Both the position numbers and the translations under genes were made by a program. From positions 1-64,000 of the forward strand of contig CALJLN010000034.1 of assembly GCA_937982565.1 (NCBI GenBank): a stretch of DNA of 64,000 nt, read 5' to 3'. The notes below the pieces were generated by a model that made no database searches, had not been told where the DNA came from, and saw only the letters and a list, made by a program, of their open reading frames with translations. Shown here in pieces: positions 26,742 to 35,290 of the stretch. This DNA comes from UBA2421 sp002343075 (GTDB lineage: Bacteria > Planctomycetota > Phycisphaerae > Tepidisphaerales > Tepidisphaeraceae). The stretch's first letter is position 1. Each line of letters opens with the position of its first letter.

Positions 26742-27117
26742 GCTCCGATTCTCCAAGGACAAACCCACAAAACCGGGCCGGCATCCAGCGGCGGGCGCTG
26801 GCATGATCGATCCGAAGGGCTCGCATCGCAACGAAGCCCGCCCGCGGCGTCAAGGTGTTTATGAAATCCTAGCGCGATGTGAACTGGAAGTTATCGCAAC
26901 AAAGCAGCCGATGGGCACCTCCGGGGAACAGGTCCGTCTAAGCAGCACAAAGCCGCGGGGTGTCGGGATGGCACCCGCGGGAATGAACTTGGGCACCCGG
27001 CCGCGGGGAATCCAACATAAATATCTGTCAATAATAAACTTATGAATGCGGAGCGGCCCGGCCTGCGCACAAATGCAACACAATCGCCTTGTAAATGCAA
27101 TCAAATTGCATAGAATC
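26742..27117. promoter_or_regulatory. Divergent control region between the response regulator and the MerC-like gene
   Basis: This 376-base region holds an AT-rich patch (about 27015-27060), a perfect Fur-type palindrome next to the MerC start, and GC-rich segments without clear coding. A CTGTCA element at 27025-27030 resembles half a PHO box but has no proper partner repeat. Promoters for both directions are expected here. Confidence 0.4.
27095..27111. promoter_or_regulatory. Fur-family (Zur/Fur/Mur-type) operator
   Basis: ATGCAAT-CAA-ATTGCAT is a perfect 7-3-7 palindrome ending seven bases before the likely ATG at 27118. It fits the TGC-N9-GCA rule known for Fur/Mur/Zur-type boxes. A further half-site ATGCAA lies at 27073-27078. 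A bound regulator would block translation start or transcription of the MerC-family gene. Symmetry is seen; the identity of the regulator is inferred. Confidence 0.6.
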
Positions 27118-27582
27118 ATGTGGATGGCGTCTGAAGCAGCGTTGACCATGCCAACTCCGATCGACTCCCCCACAGAAACCAGCACTGCCGACAAGGCTGG
27201 GGTGGCGCTGTCGGTGGCGTGCGGCGTCCACTGCTTACTCACCCCCGTGCTGCTGCTGGCGCTGCCCGCGGTCGGGGAGGCGTTTCATAACCCCATTATT
27301 CATAAGCTCATCGCGCTGGGCGTAACCGGCATCGCCAGCTACGCTCTCTGGCGCGGCTACCGCCGACACGGCCACTTGCTGCCGCTAATCATCGGTTCGG
27401 TCGGGGTCATAGCGGTCTGGGCGGCGCTGGCGGTGCCGCACGAAACACACGACCACGACCATTTTCACCTGCCCTTGGGCACGATCATCACCATGGCGGG
27501 CAGCGCGCTGCTGATTACCGGCCACATTCTCAACATTCGCAACTGCCGTGCCGGCTGTTGCCACCATCACGGCGCGGCGTGA
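27118..27582 (+). CDS. MerC-domain membrane protein
   Basis: The 154-residue product has the MerC pattern of four membrane segments with VACGVHCLLTPVLLL in the first, whose paired cysteines bind mercury in true MerC, and a cysteine-rich tail NCRAGCCHHHGAA. A His-rich loop (HETHDHDHFHLP) and the tail suggest binding of soft or transition metals. Many genomes carry this family next to Zur or CobW genes and not in mer operons. A Fur-type operator overlaps the start region, which fits a role in zinc or iron traffic better than mercury resistance. ATG 27118, 27124 and 27148 are all possible starts; 27148 begins the conserved part. No merA or merR is nearby. Confidence 0.8.
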   Translation: MWMASEAALTMPTPIDSPTETSTADKAGVALSVACGVHCLLTPVLLLALPAVGEAFHNPIIHKLIALGVTGIASYALWRGYRRHGHLLPLIIGSVGVIAVWAALAVPHETHDHDHFHLPLGTIITMAGSALLITGHILNIRNCRAGCCHHHGAA

Positions 27583-27688
27583 TCGATCGCGGAAGCGAAC
27601 CGAGTTGCTTCGGCCAGAACCCAAGAACAGAGTCTTAAACACCTGTTTCGCCCGCAAGTGGGCGCCAGACTGTTTTCCGCCGACTGCA

Positions 27689-28543
27689 TCAATCGTTGGA
27701 GTCTCTCCGAAGTGCTGGCAAATCGTCTTCTCCGGTGAGGACGTACCAGTTGCGTTTTGCTGGCTCCAGCAGTCGTTCGATTGAGCGAAGCTCGGTAGTT
27801 TCGCGTACGAGTCGATCACGAAATGCCTCGCGGTCAATCAGCTTCCAAGCCGAGCGGAGGTCGACAAAATCCTTCGAGCGAACGCTGAAAAGTTTTGTCA
27901 GCAGCACGTCGATCGCATCAACCAACCGAACCTGCAGCGGTCCGAATGTCTCAAGTAATGTTGTCCGGCTTTCCCAGCCGCTGGGAAGATAATGTGACTG
28001 AAAGTGGCCAAGAATCAACTCATGCCGCTCTCTGAGCCGGTCGAGCGTGGCATGCAGCTGACGGATGGTCGGGGGAACTTCGTTGACCACATCGATGTCT
28101 TCCGTGTCGCGTATCAACAGGTCGCGCAGGATCAGCGCAACCGAACCGCCAATGGTTACCGTTGTAGGGGTTCTGACATCACAGGCGAGGTCGCGGAGGT
28201 AACTGAACACATCGTCGTGCGTTAGAGGCTCCATGATTCGATCCTTCAACGATGGAAAACCCGTCTCGTCGTCAAACTTCGTGTTCCAGGTCGCTTGAAG
28301 CGCGCCCGCGGACGCCAGGCGCGAAATGCGGGATTGGATGTACGGCCGCCCGTAGTGGCCGGCGAGCGCGTCAAGGGAATCGCGAATGAGCAGCCGCGAC
28401 CGATAGTCCAAGTCTTCCGGGTCGGTCGTCCCCGCCGCCAAGTCCAGATGGTCTAGCAAGACCCGGGCCGACATCCAGCGCCGGCCCTTGACGTAGCTCC
28501 ACAGACTATCCACGGCGGTCGCCATCGGTCGGGATTGTAGCAT
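27689..28543 (-). CDS. DUF6036-like nucleotidyltransferase-fold protein
   Basis: The 284-residue product has a helical N-terminal half (about 1-110), then a minimal nucleotidyltransferase core: VTIGGSVALILRDLLIRDTEDIDVV, with the G-G-S helix and the D-x-D metal pair, followed by VRLVDAIDVLLTKLFSVRSKDFVDL and a C-terminal helical part. This resembles the DUF6036/AbiEii-type proteins found as toxins of type IV toxin-antitoxin pairs or as orphan enzymes. No antitoxin-like partner lies next to it, so a toxin role is not supported here. The start may be ATG 28525. It is divergent from gatB with a 46-base gap. Confidence 0.65.
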   Translation of the reverse strand: MLQSRPMATAVDSLWSYVKGRRWMSARVLLDHLDLAAGTTDPEDLDYRSRLLIRDSLDALAGHYGRPYIQSRISRLASAGALQATWNTKFDDETGFPSLKDRIMEPLTHDDVFSYLRDLACDVRTPTTVTIGGSVALILRDLLIRDTEDIDVVNEVPPTIRQLHATLDRLRERHELILGHFQSHYLPSGWESRTTLLETFGPLQVRLVDAIDVLLTKLFSVRSKDFVDLRSAWKLIDREAFRDRLVRETTELRSIERLLEPAKRNWYVLTGEDDLPALRRDSND

Positions 28544-28589
28544 ATTCGATTCCCAAAGCCGGCAAATGTGCGGTAATCTGTAGTGAGAT

Positions 28590-30101
28590 ATGGCTCTACG
28601 AACCGCACAATCAATTCGAGTGATGATCGGCCTCGAGATTCACGTTCAGCTCGCCACGCACACCAAACTCTTTACCGCGGTTGCCAATGCCAGCGGCAAC
28701 CTGCGGCCGGGCGCGCCGCCGCCGGAGCCAAACAGCGCCGTGGACGCGCAGATTCTCGGCCTGCCCGGCACACTTCCGGTAATCAACAAGACTGCGGTTG
28801 AGCATTCCATCAAGGTGGGATTGTCGCTGGGATGTAAGATAAACCAGTTCACCAAGTGGGATCGCAAGAGCTACTACTATCCCGACCTTCCGAAGAACTA
28901 TCAGATCAGTCAGTACGATCTTCCGCTGTGCTATGAAGGCGCGATGACCGTGCCTGACGAAACCGGTATCGCACAGACCATTCGCATTCGCAGGGCACAC
29001 CTTGAGGAAGATGCCGGAAAGCTGCTGCACGAAGCGCCCGGCGGGTTTCTGATCGATCACAGCATCGTCGATCTCAACCGCGCGGGCACGCCGCTTCTGG
29101 AGATAGTGACCGAACCGGATTTTACATCGGCCAAGCAGGTCGTTTTGTTTGCACAGGAACTTCAGAAGCGCGTGCAGTTTCTCGGGGTCAGTCACGCGCA
29201 AATGCAGCTCGGACAGATGCGATTTGAGCCTAACATCAACTTGCACATCACCGACACCCACGGCGCGGTTCACAAGACCGCTATCACCGAAATCAAGAAT
29301 CTCAACTCATTTAGTGTCCTGGAACGCGCGACCGGTTACGAAATCGCAAGGCAGCTGCGCGAGTGGGAAGAAACCGGGACGCTGGGCAAAAAGAGCACCT
29401 ACGGCTGGGATGAATCGACGCAAACGACGTTTCATCAACGGGATAAGGAAGAGGCTAACGACTACCGCTATTTCCCCGACCCCGATCTGGTACCGGTGAT
29501 CATCGATGATGTGTGGCTGACGGAACTGAAGTCGCAGGTGGGTGAGTCGCCGGCGCAGCGGCGCGAGCGGTACGCAACCGCGCTGGGATTATCCGCAGCT
29601 GACGCCGCGGCGCTGGCGGCGGATCGGGGCGTGGGCGATTTCTACGAATCAACTCTGAAGCATGGCGCCGACGCCAAGCGCGTCGCCAATCTGCTGATCA
29701 ACGTCGTGCAAAAACTAGCCAATGATCGCAACCACTCTGTCGCCGAAATCGGATTGGAAGCGTCGCAGTTAGCCGACGTAGCCAAACTCATCGATGCAAG
29801 TAAGATCGGCGCAAGCAGCGCGCTCCCCTTATTCGAGAAGTTACTCTCCTGCGGGGGCAACGCATTGACCGCGCACTACGTCGAACAACTCGCGCAGGAG
29901 ATGGGCCTCGTTCAGTCGAGCGACACCACCGCCGTCGATGCTGCAATCGACCTGCTGATCGCCGAAAACCCGAAGTCCTTGCAAGATTTCAGAGCAGGCA
30001 AGCAGGCGGCGCTCGGTGCGCTGGTGGGAATGATTATGAAGAGCATGAAGGGGTTGAACCCCAAGGTGGTACAAGAACGGCTCCGGCAAAAACTCGCCTG
30101 A
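28590..30101 (+). CDS. gatB: Aspartyl/glutamyl-tRNA amidotransferase subunit B
   Basis: A 503-residue subunit of the GatCAB complex, which converts Glu-tRNA(Gln) or Asp-tRNA(Asn) to the amide forms in organisms that lack the direct synthetase. It holds the kinase-like domain (GLEIHVQLATHTKLFT, LGLPGTLPVIN, KWDRKSYYYPDLPKNYQISQ, DLNRAGTPLLEIVTEPD, HKTAITEIKNLNS) and the YqeY/helical C-terminal region (ADRGVGDFYE, FRAGKQAALGALVGMIMK) that contacts tRNA. Length and order are standard. gatA and gatC are not in the window, so the complex is encoded at split sites. Confidence 0.97.
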   Translation: MALRTAQSIRVMIGLEIHVQLATHTKLFTAVANASGNLRPGAPPPEPNSAVDAQILGLPGTLPVINKTAVEHSIKVGLSLGCKINQFTKWDRKSYYYPDLPKNYQISQYDLPLCYEGAMTVPDETGIAQTIRIRRAHLEEDAGKLLHEAPGGFLIDHSIVDLNRAGTPLLEIVTEPDFTSAKQVVLFAQELQKRVQFLGVSHAQMQLGQMRFEPNINLHITDTHGAVHKTAITEIKNLNSFSVLERATGYEIARQLREWEETGTLGKKSTYGWDESTQTTFHQRDKEEANDYRYFPDPDLVPVIIDDVWLTELKSQVGESPAQRRERYATALGLSAADAAALAADRGVGDFYESTLKHGADAKRVANLLINVVQKLANDRNHSVAEIGLEASQLADVAKLIDASKIGASSALPLFEKLLSCGGNALTAHYVEQLAQEMGLVQSSDTTAVDAAIDLLIAENPKSLQDFRAGKQAALGALVGMIMKSMKGLNPKVVQERLRQKLA

Positions 30102-30178
30102 ACTGTTGCGTGAGTTTTGGCCCAAATGCGCATAGGCTACCGGCAGATGACCGTCCGGGTAGAATCTGTGTCAGAACG

Positions 30179-30364
30179 ATGCGTGCTAAATATCTCAACA
30201 AAACCGCCCGCCGACGAAGCATTCGGCCTGACGGGGGAAACTATCGCGAACTGCGTAAGATGCGCGGCGGGAAAGGCCGTGCGAAGTTTCTGCAGTGGGT
30301 GGGCCTGATCGTTTGCGGGCTGGCAATTGCATGGATTCTCTACGCGCTTTTCCTGCGACGCTGA
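30179..30364 (+). CDS. Small basic single-span membrane protein
   Basis: A 61-residue product: a very basic N-terminus (RAKYLNKTARRRSIRPDGG) and one C-terminal membrane helix (FLQWVGLIVCGLAIAWILYALFL) ending in RR. By the positive-inside rule the basic part should stay in the cytoplasm. Its stop overlaps the start of the DUF971 gene by one base (TGATG), so the two are translationally coupled. The frame is open further upstream from a GTG at 30110, but ATG 30179 fits better. I do not recognise a family. Confidence 0.6.
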   Translation: MRAKYLNKTARRRSIRPDGGNYRELRKMRGGKGRAKFLQWVGLIVCGLAIAWILYALFLRR

Positions 30365-30681
30365 TGTCAACCCGAACCACCCCAACCCGAATCGACCTGA
30401 AAAAGTCCGAAAAGCTCACGGTCGAGTTCGCTGACGGCAAACGAGCCGAGTTTTCGCTCGCGAAACTTCGCACGAACTGCCCCTGCGCCTCCTGTCGCGC
30501 CGCACGCGAGGCGCAATCGGCTAAGCCAAGGCGGCTAAATGTACTCGGGACATTTAATGGCGAAACGGCCGTAGTGAGCGCCGAGCTTGTCGGCAACTAT
30601 GCTCTGCGGCTGGAGTGGAGCGACGACCACAACAGCGGGATTTACTCGTTTGAGTATCTGCGACAGTTGGCGGAGCAATAA
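30364..30681 (+). CDS. DUF971 (GBBH-like N-terminal domain) protein
   Basis: The 105-residue protein has the DUF971 pattern: TRIDLKKSEKLTVEFADG, the cysteine pair in RTNCPCASCRAAR, LVGNYALRLEWSDDHNSGIYSFEYLRQL. The family forms a small zinc-type fold, as in the N-terminal domain of gamma-butyrobetaine hydroxylase, and is often fused or next to Mrp/ApbC iron-sulfur carriers. As a stand-alone copy its function is not established. It starts inside the TGA of the small membrane protein. A 258-base gap without genes follows before rpoN, where I see no further coding or structure. Confidence 0.85.
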   Translation: MSTRTTPTRIDLKKSEKLTVEFADGKRAEFSLAKLRTNCPCASCRAAREAQSAKPRRLNVLGTFNGETAVVSAELVGNYALRLEWSDDHNSGIYSFEYLRQLAEQ

Positions 30682-30939
30682 GACCACTGCCTGCCCGATT
30701 TCGGACCATATACTCTGGTACTTGCCACCCAGTGCGAATCGCCTGCAGTCGTCTTTTCTTGAAGCGGTAGCGCACAAAAAAATGCCCAGTATCCAGCGGT
30801 CGGCTTTTTGGCTACACCAGATGCAGTAGATTGGAAATCGGCGAGCATGATGCTCCGGTTCCACTGGCTACCCAGCACGGCGGAGCTCTGAAGGAAACGC
30901 CTTGAAAAGACCTTCAATGTGCCGGAGCGCTTCGAGGTG

Positions 30940-32469
30940 CTAAAACTGCCGTCGTTGCCGTGCTACGGGGATATCGAGAATCTTTCGATACTTCGCAACA
31001 GTCCGGCGGGCGAGGTCCAGGCCCTGCGATTTTAGCTTCTCAACCAGCTCATCATCATTCAGCGGGTTGGTCTTGTCTTCGGAATCGACCAACTGCTTGA
31101 GCTTTTCCTTCACCGCATCCCATGAGACATCTTCCCCGCTGCCGGTGTTGGTGGTGCCTTGGCTGAAAAATCGTCGTAGCGGGAACACGCCGCGCGGGGT
31201 TTGGATCCATTTCTCGCTCACTGCCCGGCTGACCGTGGCCACATGGATCCCTAGTTGATCGGCGACTAGAATCATCGGAAGCGGCTTGAGCGCTTCGGGG
31301 CCTCGCTCGAAAAACTCCTGCTGAGCATCGACCACAACCCGAATCACACGTTTTACCGTGCTCGACCGCTGCATAATCGATTCGATCAGCCACTTCGCGT
31401 TGCGCACATTGTTGTTCAGATACTCGCGGGTGGTCTTCTCGACCGATTTATCCTTAAGCATGCGCCGGTATGTGCCGGAAATGTAAAGGTCGTCCGCCGG
31501 CTCGCGCGCCATCTTGATTTCGTACTTTTTCGTGTCTTCGTCAAAATAGACTGTCGCATCGGGGGTAATCGGCGCAGCTTCGTCCCGGCCAAACAGCTTC
31601 CCCGGATGCGGGCGAAGCCGGCCCAGCCGCCTGACGGCGGCCTGTATATCCTCAATCTCCCTGCCCAGCGACTTGGCAATCTGCGGATACCGGTTCAGTT
31701 CCAGATCTTTCTGATACGACCGCAACAGTGCCCGTTCCAGATCGAAATCGTGCCCTTCAGACATCACTTCATCATCCTCGATCGCATCGAGCTGAATCAG
31801 CAGGCACTCCGGCAAAGACCGCGCACCTACGCCGGCGGGCTCGAGCGTTTGCACTAGCTTGAGTGCCTGCTCCAGCTCGGCAGTCGTCGCGGGCGTCTTC
31901 ATCTGCCTTTGAATCTCCTCGAACGGCGTACGCAGATAGCCGGAATCATCCAGATTCGCGATGATTGCCTGGCCCGCGGCATCGAGGTGGGGCGGGATTT
32001 CCAGCAAGGCCCACTGATTCAAAAGGTGCTCGGAAAGCGACTCGCCCCGGCTGGGCGAATTGGCCATGGCGTCCATCTTCCCATCGCGCTCGCCGTCGAA
32101 TTGTTGCGCCGCTCGGCTTTTATAGGGCGAATCGGTGGCCGACTCCGAGTTTTCAAGATAGTCGGCGATGCGGTCCAGCCGGGCGAAATCTTCGGCGCCG
32201 TCGGTTTTCGCATCATCGACGACCAACGCGCGCTCTCCTTCGGAGGTCTCCGCGGCCGCCGCGGAGGCGTCGGCGGCAGCTTTGGGATCCCAGATGGCGT
32301 CCGGGTCGTCCTGCCGAAGCTCCAGAACCGGATTGGCCTGCAACTCTTGCTCGATGCGCTCCTGCAGCGCCATCAACGGCAGTTGGAGGATCTCCATCGA
32401 TTGGATCATTCGCGGCGTAAGCACTTGCCGCTGATCCATCCGCATTGACATGGACTGACTTAAACTCAT
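30940..32469 (-). CDS. rpoN: RNA polymerase sigma-54 factor
   Basis: The 509-residue sigma factor directs polymerase to -24/-12 promoters and needs AAA+ activators. Region I is Gln/Leu-rich (SLSQSMSMRMDQRQVLTPRMIQSMEILQLPLMAL split by motifs), then an acidic region II. The core-binding domain follows (LLNQWALLEIPPHLDAAGQAIIANLDDSGYL in its parts), then the helix-turn-helix (LIVADQLGIHVATVSRAVSEKW-like) and the RpoN box ARRTVAKYR near the C-terminus. All parts are present and length is usual. The usual hpf/ptsN neighbours are missing. It is divergent from the TroA-like lipoprotein, with 179 bases between them. Confidence 0.96.
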   Translation of the reverse strand: MSLSQSMSMRMDQRQVLTPRMIQSMEILQLPLMALQERIEQELQANPVLELRQDDPDAIWDPKAAADASAAAAETSEGERALVVDDAKTDGAEDFARLDRIADYLENSESATDSPYKSRAAQQFDGERDGKMDAMANSPSRGESLSEHLLNQWALLEIPPHLDAAGQAIIANLDDSGYLRTPFEEIQRQMKTPATTAELEQALKLVQTLEPAGVGARSLPECLLIQLDAIEDDEVMSEGHDFDLERALLRSYQKDLELNRYPQIAKSLGREIEDIQAAVRRLGRLRPHPGKLFGRDEAAPITPDATVYFDEDTKKYEIKMAREPADDLYISGTYRRMLKDKSVEKTTREYLNNNVRNAKWLIESIMQRSSTVKRVIRVVVDAQQEFFERGPEALKPLPMILVADQLGIHVATVSRAVSEKWIQTPRGVFPLRRFFSQGTTNTGSGEDVSWDAVKEKLKQLVDSEDKTNPLNDDELVEKLKSQGLDLARRTVAKYRKILDIPVARQRRQF

Positions 32470-32648
32470 TTATAATCAATACTTACAACTTTAATCGCGT
32501 CGGCACACCGTTTGCATGCTTTTACACTATAGCATCGCCCGGTTGTGGGGCAATCTCGATTTCGGGAAGATATCGTCCGCGGTGCGGGGCGCGTGGTTGC
32601 TAGGGTGTCTGGGCGAGAGAAAACCAACAGAACAAGCGAGAAACCTCG

Positions 32649-33533
32649 ATGCGTTGGATCACAACCCTATTCTGCAGTCTTCTCGTTCTGGGCAGCCTCG
32701 GTTGTGACCGCACAGCCGACACCGCCGCTTCACAAGCGCCTCGGCGAAAGTTGCTGGTCGTAGCAAGTGTCTACCCCCTGGCCAGCATTGCCCAGCAAAT
32801 CGGCGGCGAACGAGTGGAGGTGGCCTGGTGGATCGAGTCGGGGCAGGAGCTTGCCGGCTACCAACCCTCGCCGGCCCAGATTGAGCAGATGCGCCGGGCC
32901 GTAGCGATCTTGTCCAACGGCGTGGCGGAAGGACCTTACACCGACCAGTTCGCCAACGCCTTTGGCGACCGCCGACTGATTCGACTCGACCGGTTCGCCG
33001 AGTGGGGTGCAGGAGAATCGCAACTCTGGCTCAACACTGCCATCGTCGCTCAAGCCGCGCGCGAGCTTGGCGACCGCCTCGCCGCGGTCGACCCCGCGCA
33101 CGGCGACGAATACCGGCAGCGCGCGGCAGAGTGTGTAAAGCAGCTTGATTCGCTCGGCGACTATGGAAAGAACCTGCTCACCCCTCTGCACAGTTTGCGC
33201 GTCGGCTCGATCGGAAAGGACTATTCCGCCCTCGGCAAGCAGCACAGCTTTGTAATCGAACCGCTCTCGCGCGCGTCACTTCTAACTTTCGATGCGCAAG
33301 CCATTGCCACGCTTCCAGATACGATTAAAGCGAAGCAGAGTAGAATCATGCTAGTCGAGGCCGACATTCCGCTTTCAGCCGTTGCAGCGCTCGAGCAAAC
33401 CGTTGCGATTCCGGTCGCCCGGATTGATTCACTGGGTTCAAGTTCACCCCAGGGGCGAGACAGCTACGACAGGATCATGCGCTACAACTACGAACAGCTC
33501 GCCGCGGCGCTACGTCGCGGGAATAGTCGGTAG
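32649..33533 (+). CDS. TroA/ZnuA-like substrate-binding lipoprotein with missing metal ligands
   Basis: A 294-residue exported lipoprotein: a short hydrophobic signal ending in LGSLGC, whose Cys would be lipidated (the lipobox is atypical). The fold is that of cluster A-I metal-binding proteins (LLVVASVYPLASIAQQIGGERVEV, then YQPSPAQIEQMRRAVAILSNG, WLNTAIVAQAARELGDRLAAVDP). The histidines that normally hold Zn or Mn are changed: PHDYEPSP reads ELAGYQPSP and DPHxWLDP reads ESQLWLN. It therefore probably binds something else or nothing. No permease or ATPase of the Znu type is beside it. It lies 157 bases upstream of the arsenosugar-type block and may belong to it; that is inference. Confidence 0.8.
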   Translation: MRWITTLFCSLLVLGSLGCDRTADTAASQAPRRKLLVVASVYPLASIAQQIGGERVEVAWWIESGQELAGYQPSPAQIEQMRRAVAILSNGVAEGPYTDQFANAFGDRRLIRLDRFAEWGAGESQLWLNTAIVAQAARELGDRLAAVDPAHGDEYRQRAAECVKQLDSLGDYGKNLLTPLHSLRVGSIGKDYSALGKQHSFVIEPLSRASLLTFDAQAIATLPDTIKAKQSRIMLVEADIPLSAVAALEQTVAIPVARIDSLGSSSPQGRDSYDRIMRYNYEQLAAALRRGNSR

Positions 33534-33690
33534 GCATCGAGTGTTGTCCCAATGTGATCGGGCGGCTTGATTCTCGTTCCGTCACAAGCCGCAGATCGAT
33601 TTGCTTCATTCTGCACCGGTGTGTAACGTTTTCTATGCTGAGACCATCTCATGACGGCAGGTCGCCGAGCGGAACCTGGCCGATGAAAGA

Positions 33691-34374
33691 ATGAACATGC
33701 CCCCCGCGCAACCCCGCGTTGCGATTCTCATTTTCGCCGAAAATCGGCAGCGCGATCTGCGCCGCAAGGGATTTTCGTCGCGCTTCTCACCGCTGCTGTC
33801 ATTGCCAGCCCTGAGCGCTGCGGGAGCCGACCTTCATTGGTTTTCCAACAACACTTCGGAGATTGCAGAGCGCGACGTTCGGGTGCATCGCCAACGGGGG
33901 CGATCGTTTGGGCAGCGGCTGGAGAACGCCGTCAACGATCTAGCCGCCGAGGGGTATGACCGGGTTGTCATCGTCGGTCGAGATTGCCCGCAACTGACGA
34001 GCGACCACGTATCAAATGCGATTCAACTCCTTGACTCCAATCAACTCGTCATCGGCCCCGACCACCGCGGGGGGTGCTGGCTGATCGGCCTGCACACCGC
34101 CGACCGCGCGAGACTGCACCGCATTCGCTGGCAACAGAATACCGATGCCGACGAATTGCTCGCCCGATTTGACAGTGCCGCCGTCGCACTGCTCGAACGG
34201 AAGCTCGATCTTGACCACACGGGCGACTTAACCATCCTCGCGCGGCTGTTCGTTCTACCAACACCGCTGTTCCCCTCGATTCCCGATTCTCGCGATATCG
34301 CCCGACATGGGGCACTGCACTTCATCCAGCGATTCGTGCAGATTCCCCCACCCGTTGTGTTGCCCGCAGCATAG
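33691..34374 (+). CDS. TIGR04282/DUF2064 glycosyltransferase-like protein
   Basis: The 227-residue protein has a GT-A-like fold of the DUF2064 family: RVAILIFAENR, QRGRSFGQRLENAV, DRVVIVGRDCPQLTSDHV with the G-x-D-C-P nucleotide-site motif, VIGPDHRGGCWLIGL, and a final LDLDHTGDL. In many bacteria members of TIGR04282 sit beside arsM and arsS and are annotated as arsenosugar-biosynthesis glycosyltransferases. Here the same neighbours follow after the phosphate importer, which supports a step that adds or rearranges a sugar unit on the arsenical. ATG 33691 or ATG 33697 could start. The role is inferred from family and context, and no activity can be read from sequence alone. Confidence 0.85.
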   Translation: MNMPPAQPRVAILIFAENRQRDLRRKGFSSRFSPLLSLPALSAAGADLHWFSNNTSEIAERDVRVHRQRGRSFGQRLENAVNDLAAEGYDRVVIVGRDCPQLTSDHVSNAIQLLDSNQLVIGPDHRGGCWLIGLHTADRARLHRIRWQQNTDADELLARFDSAAVALLERKLDLDHTGDLTILARLFVLPTPLFPSIPDSRDIARHGALHFIQRFVQIPPPVVLPAA

Positions 34375-34440
34375 TCATTTCTCTCTCCACAACCCGTGAA
34401 ACTGCGGTTCGGCAACTCGAACCAGAAGGCAATACTCTTT

Positions 34441-35289
34441 ATGCGAACATGGATGACCTTTGGCGCGATTCTCGCGATCGCCGCCCCCGTGCTGGCTGAC
34501 ATCTTAAAAATCAACGGCTCGACCACAGTCAATCTCCCCACCGCCGAGGCCGCGGAAATTTTACGGGCCGAGAAGGCGATGACAATCCAGATCGATACCC
34601 AAGGCGGCAGTGCCGGCGGCATCAGTGCCCTCGGTGACGGGCAGGTGCAGATCGGGATGAGCTCAAAGCACATCACCGAACAAGACAAACTGAAGTATCC
34701 GTCGGTTGATTTTGTTGAGACACACATCGGTGAAGACGCTGTCGCGATGATCGTCAGCAAAGATGTGTGGGAGGCCGGTGTGCGGTCGCTGACGCGGGAG
34801 CAACTGGCCGATATTTATGAAGGCAAGATTACCAACTGGAAGGACGTCGGTGGGGCAGACCGCCGCATCGCATTCTTCAACAAAGAGCCGGGCCGGGGAA
34901 CTTGGGAGGTCTTTGCCCACTTCGTTTACGGCAACGCCAGGAAGGCGCCTCCGGTCAGCTTTCCCGAGGTCGGCGGGAATGAAGAGGCTCGCAACAAGGT
35001 TGCTGGCACGCGCGGCGCGTTAAGCCAGCTATCCTCCAACTGGGCCGACGGCAAGCAGGTTTTCGCATTGTCAATAAAGAACGACGCCGGCGAAGAAGTC
35101 GCACCACTCGCCGCCAACATCGCCAATCGGAAATATCCGATGAGCCGCCCACTCTTCCTGCTCACGAATGGTGCCCCTTCCGGCGATGCCAAAGTGTTCA
35201 TTGATTTCGTGCTCAGCCCGCGCGGCCAGGAGCTCGTGCGCAAACACGGCTACCTGTCGCTCGATCAAATGGTGGTCGACGGCAAATAG
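34441..35289 (+). CDS. pstS: PstS-like phosphate-binding protein
   Basis: A 282-residue exported binding protein (signal peptide TFGAILAIAAPVLA). The phosphate-site landmarks are GSTTV near the N-terminus, GGSAGGISAL, and KEPGRGTWEVF, which corresponds to the R-x-x-GTR loop. ITNWKDVGG and SPRGQELVRKHGYL are family hallmarks. It has no lipobox, so it is probably a free periplasmic protein. It is the first gene of pstS-pstCA-pstB with one base between it and the permease. Tight phosphate-binding proteins often also take arsenate, and its place between a TIGR04282 gene and arsM/arsS suggests arsenate is a relevant ligand. That is inference. Confidence 0.92.
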   Translation: MRTWMTFGAILAIAAPVLADILKINGSTTVNLPTAEAAEILRAEKAMTIQIDTQGGSAGGISALGDGQVQIGMSSKHITEQDKLKYPSVDFVETHIGEDAVAMIVSKDVWEAGVRSLTREQLADIYEGKITNWKDVGGADRRIAFFNKEPGRGTWEVFAHFVYGNARKAPPVSFPEVGGNEEARNKVAGTRGALSQLSSNWADGKQVFALSIKNDAGEEVAPLAANIANRKYPMSRPLFLLTNGAPSGDAKVFIDFVLSPRGQELVRKHGYLSLDQMVVDGK

Positions 35290-35290
35290 C

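Noticed and set aside
27013..27031. A CTGTCA element near the PhoB-like gene that resembles a PHO box.
   Set aside because: Only one half matches well and the spacing is one base off, so chance is likely.
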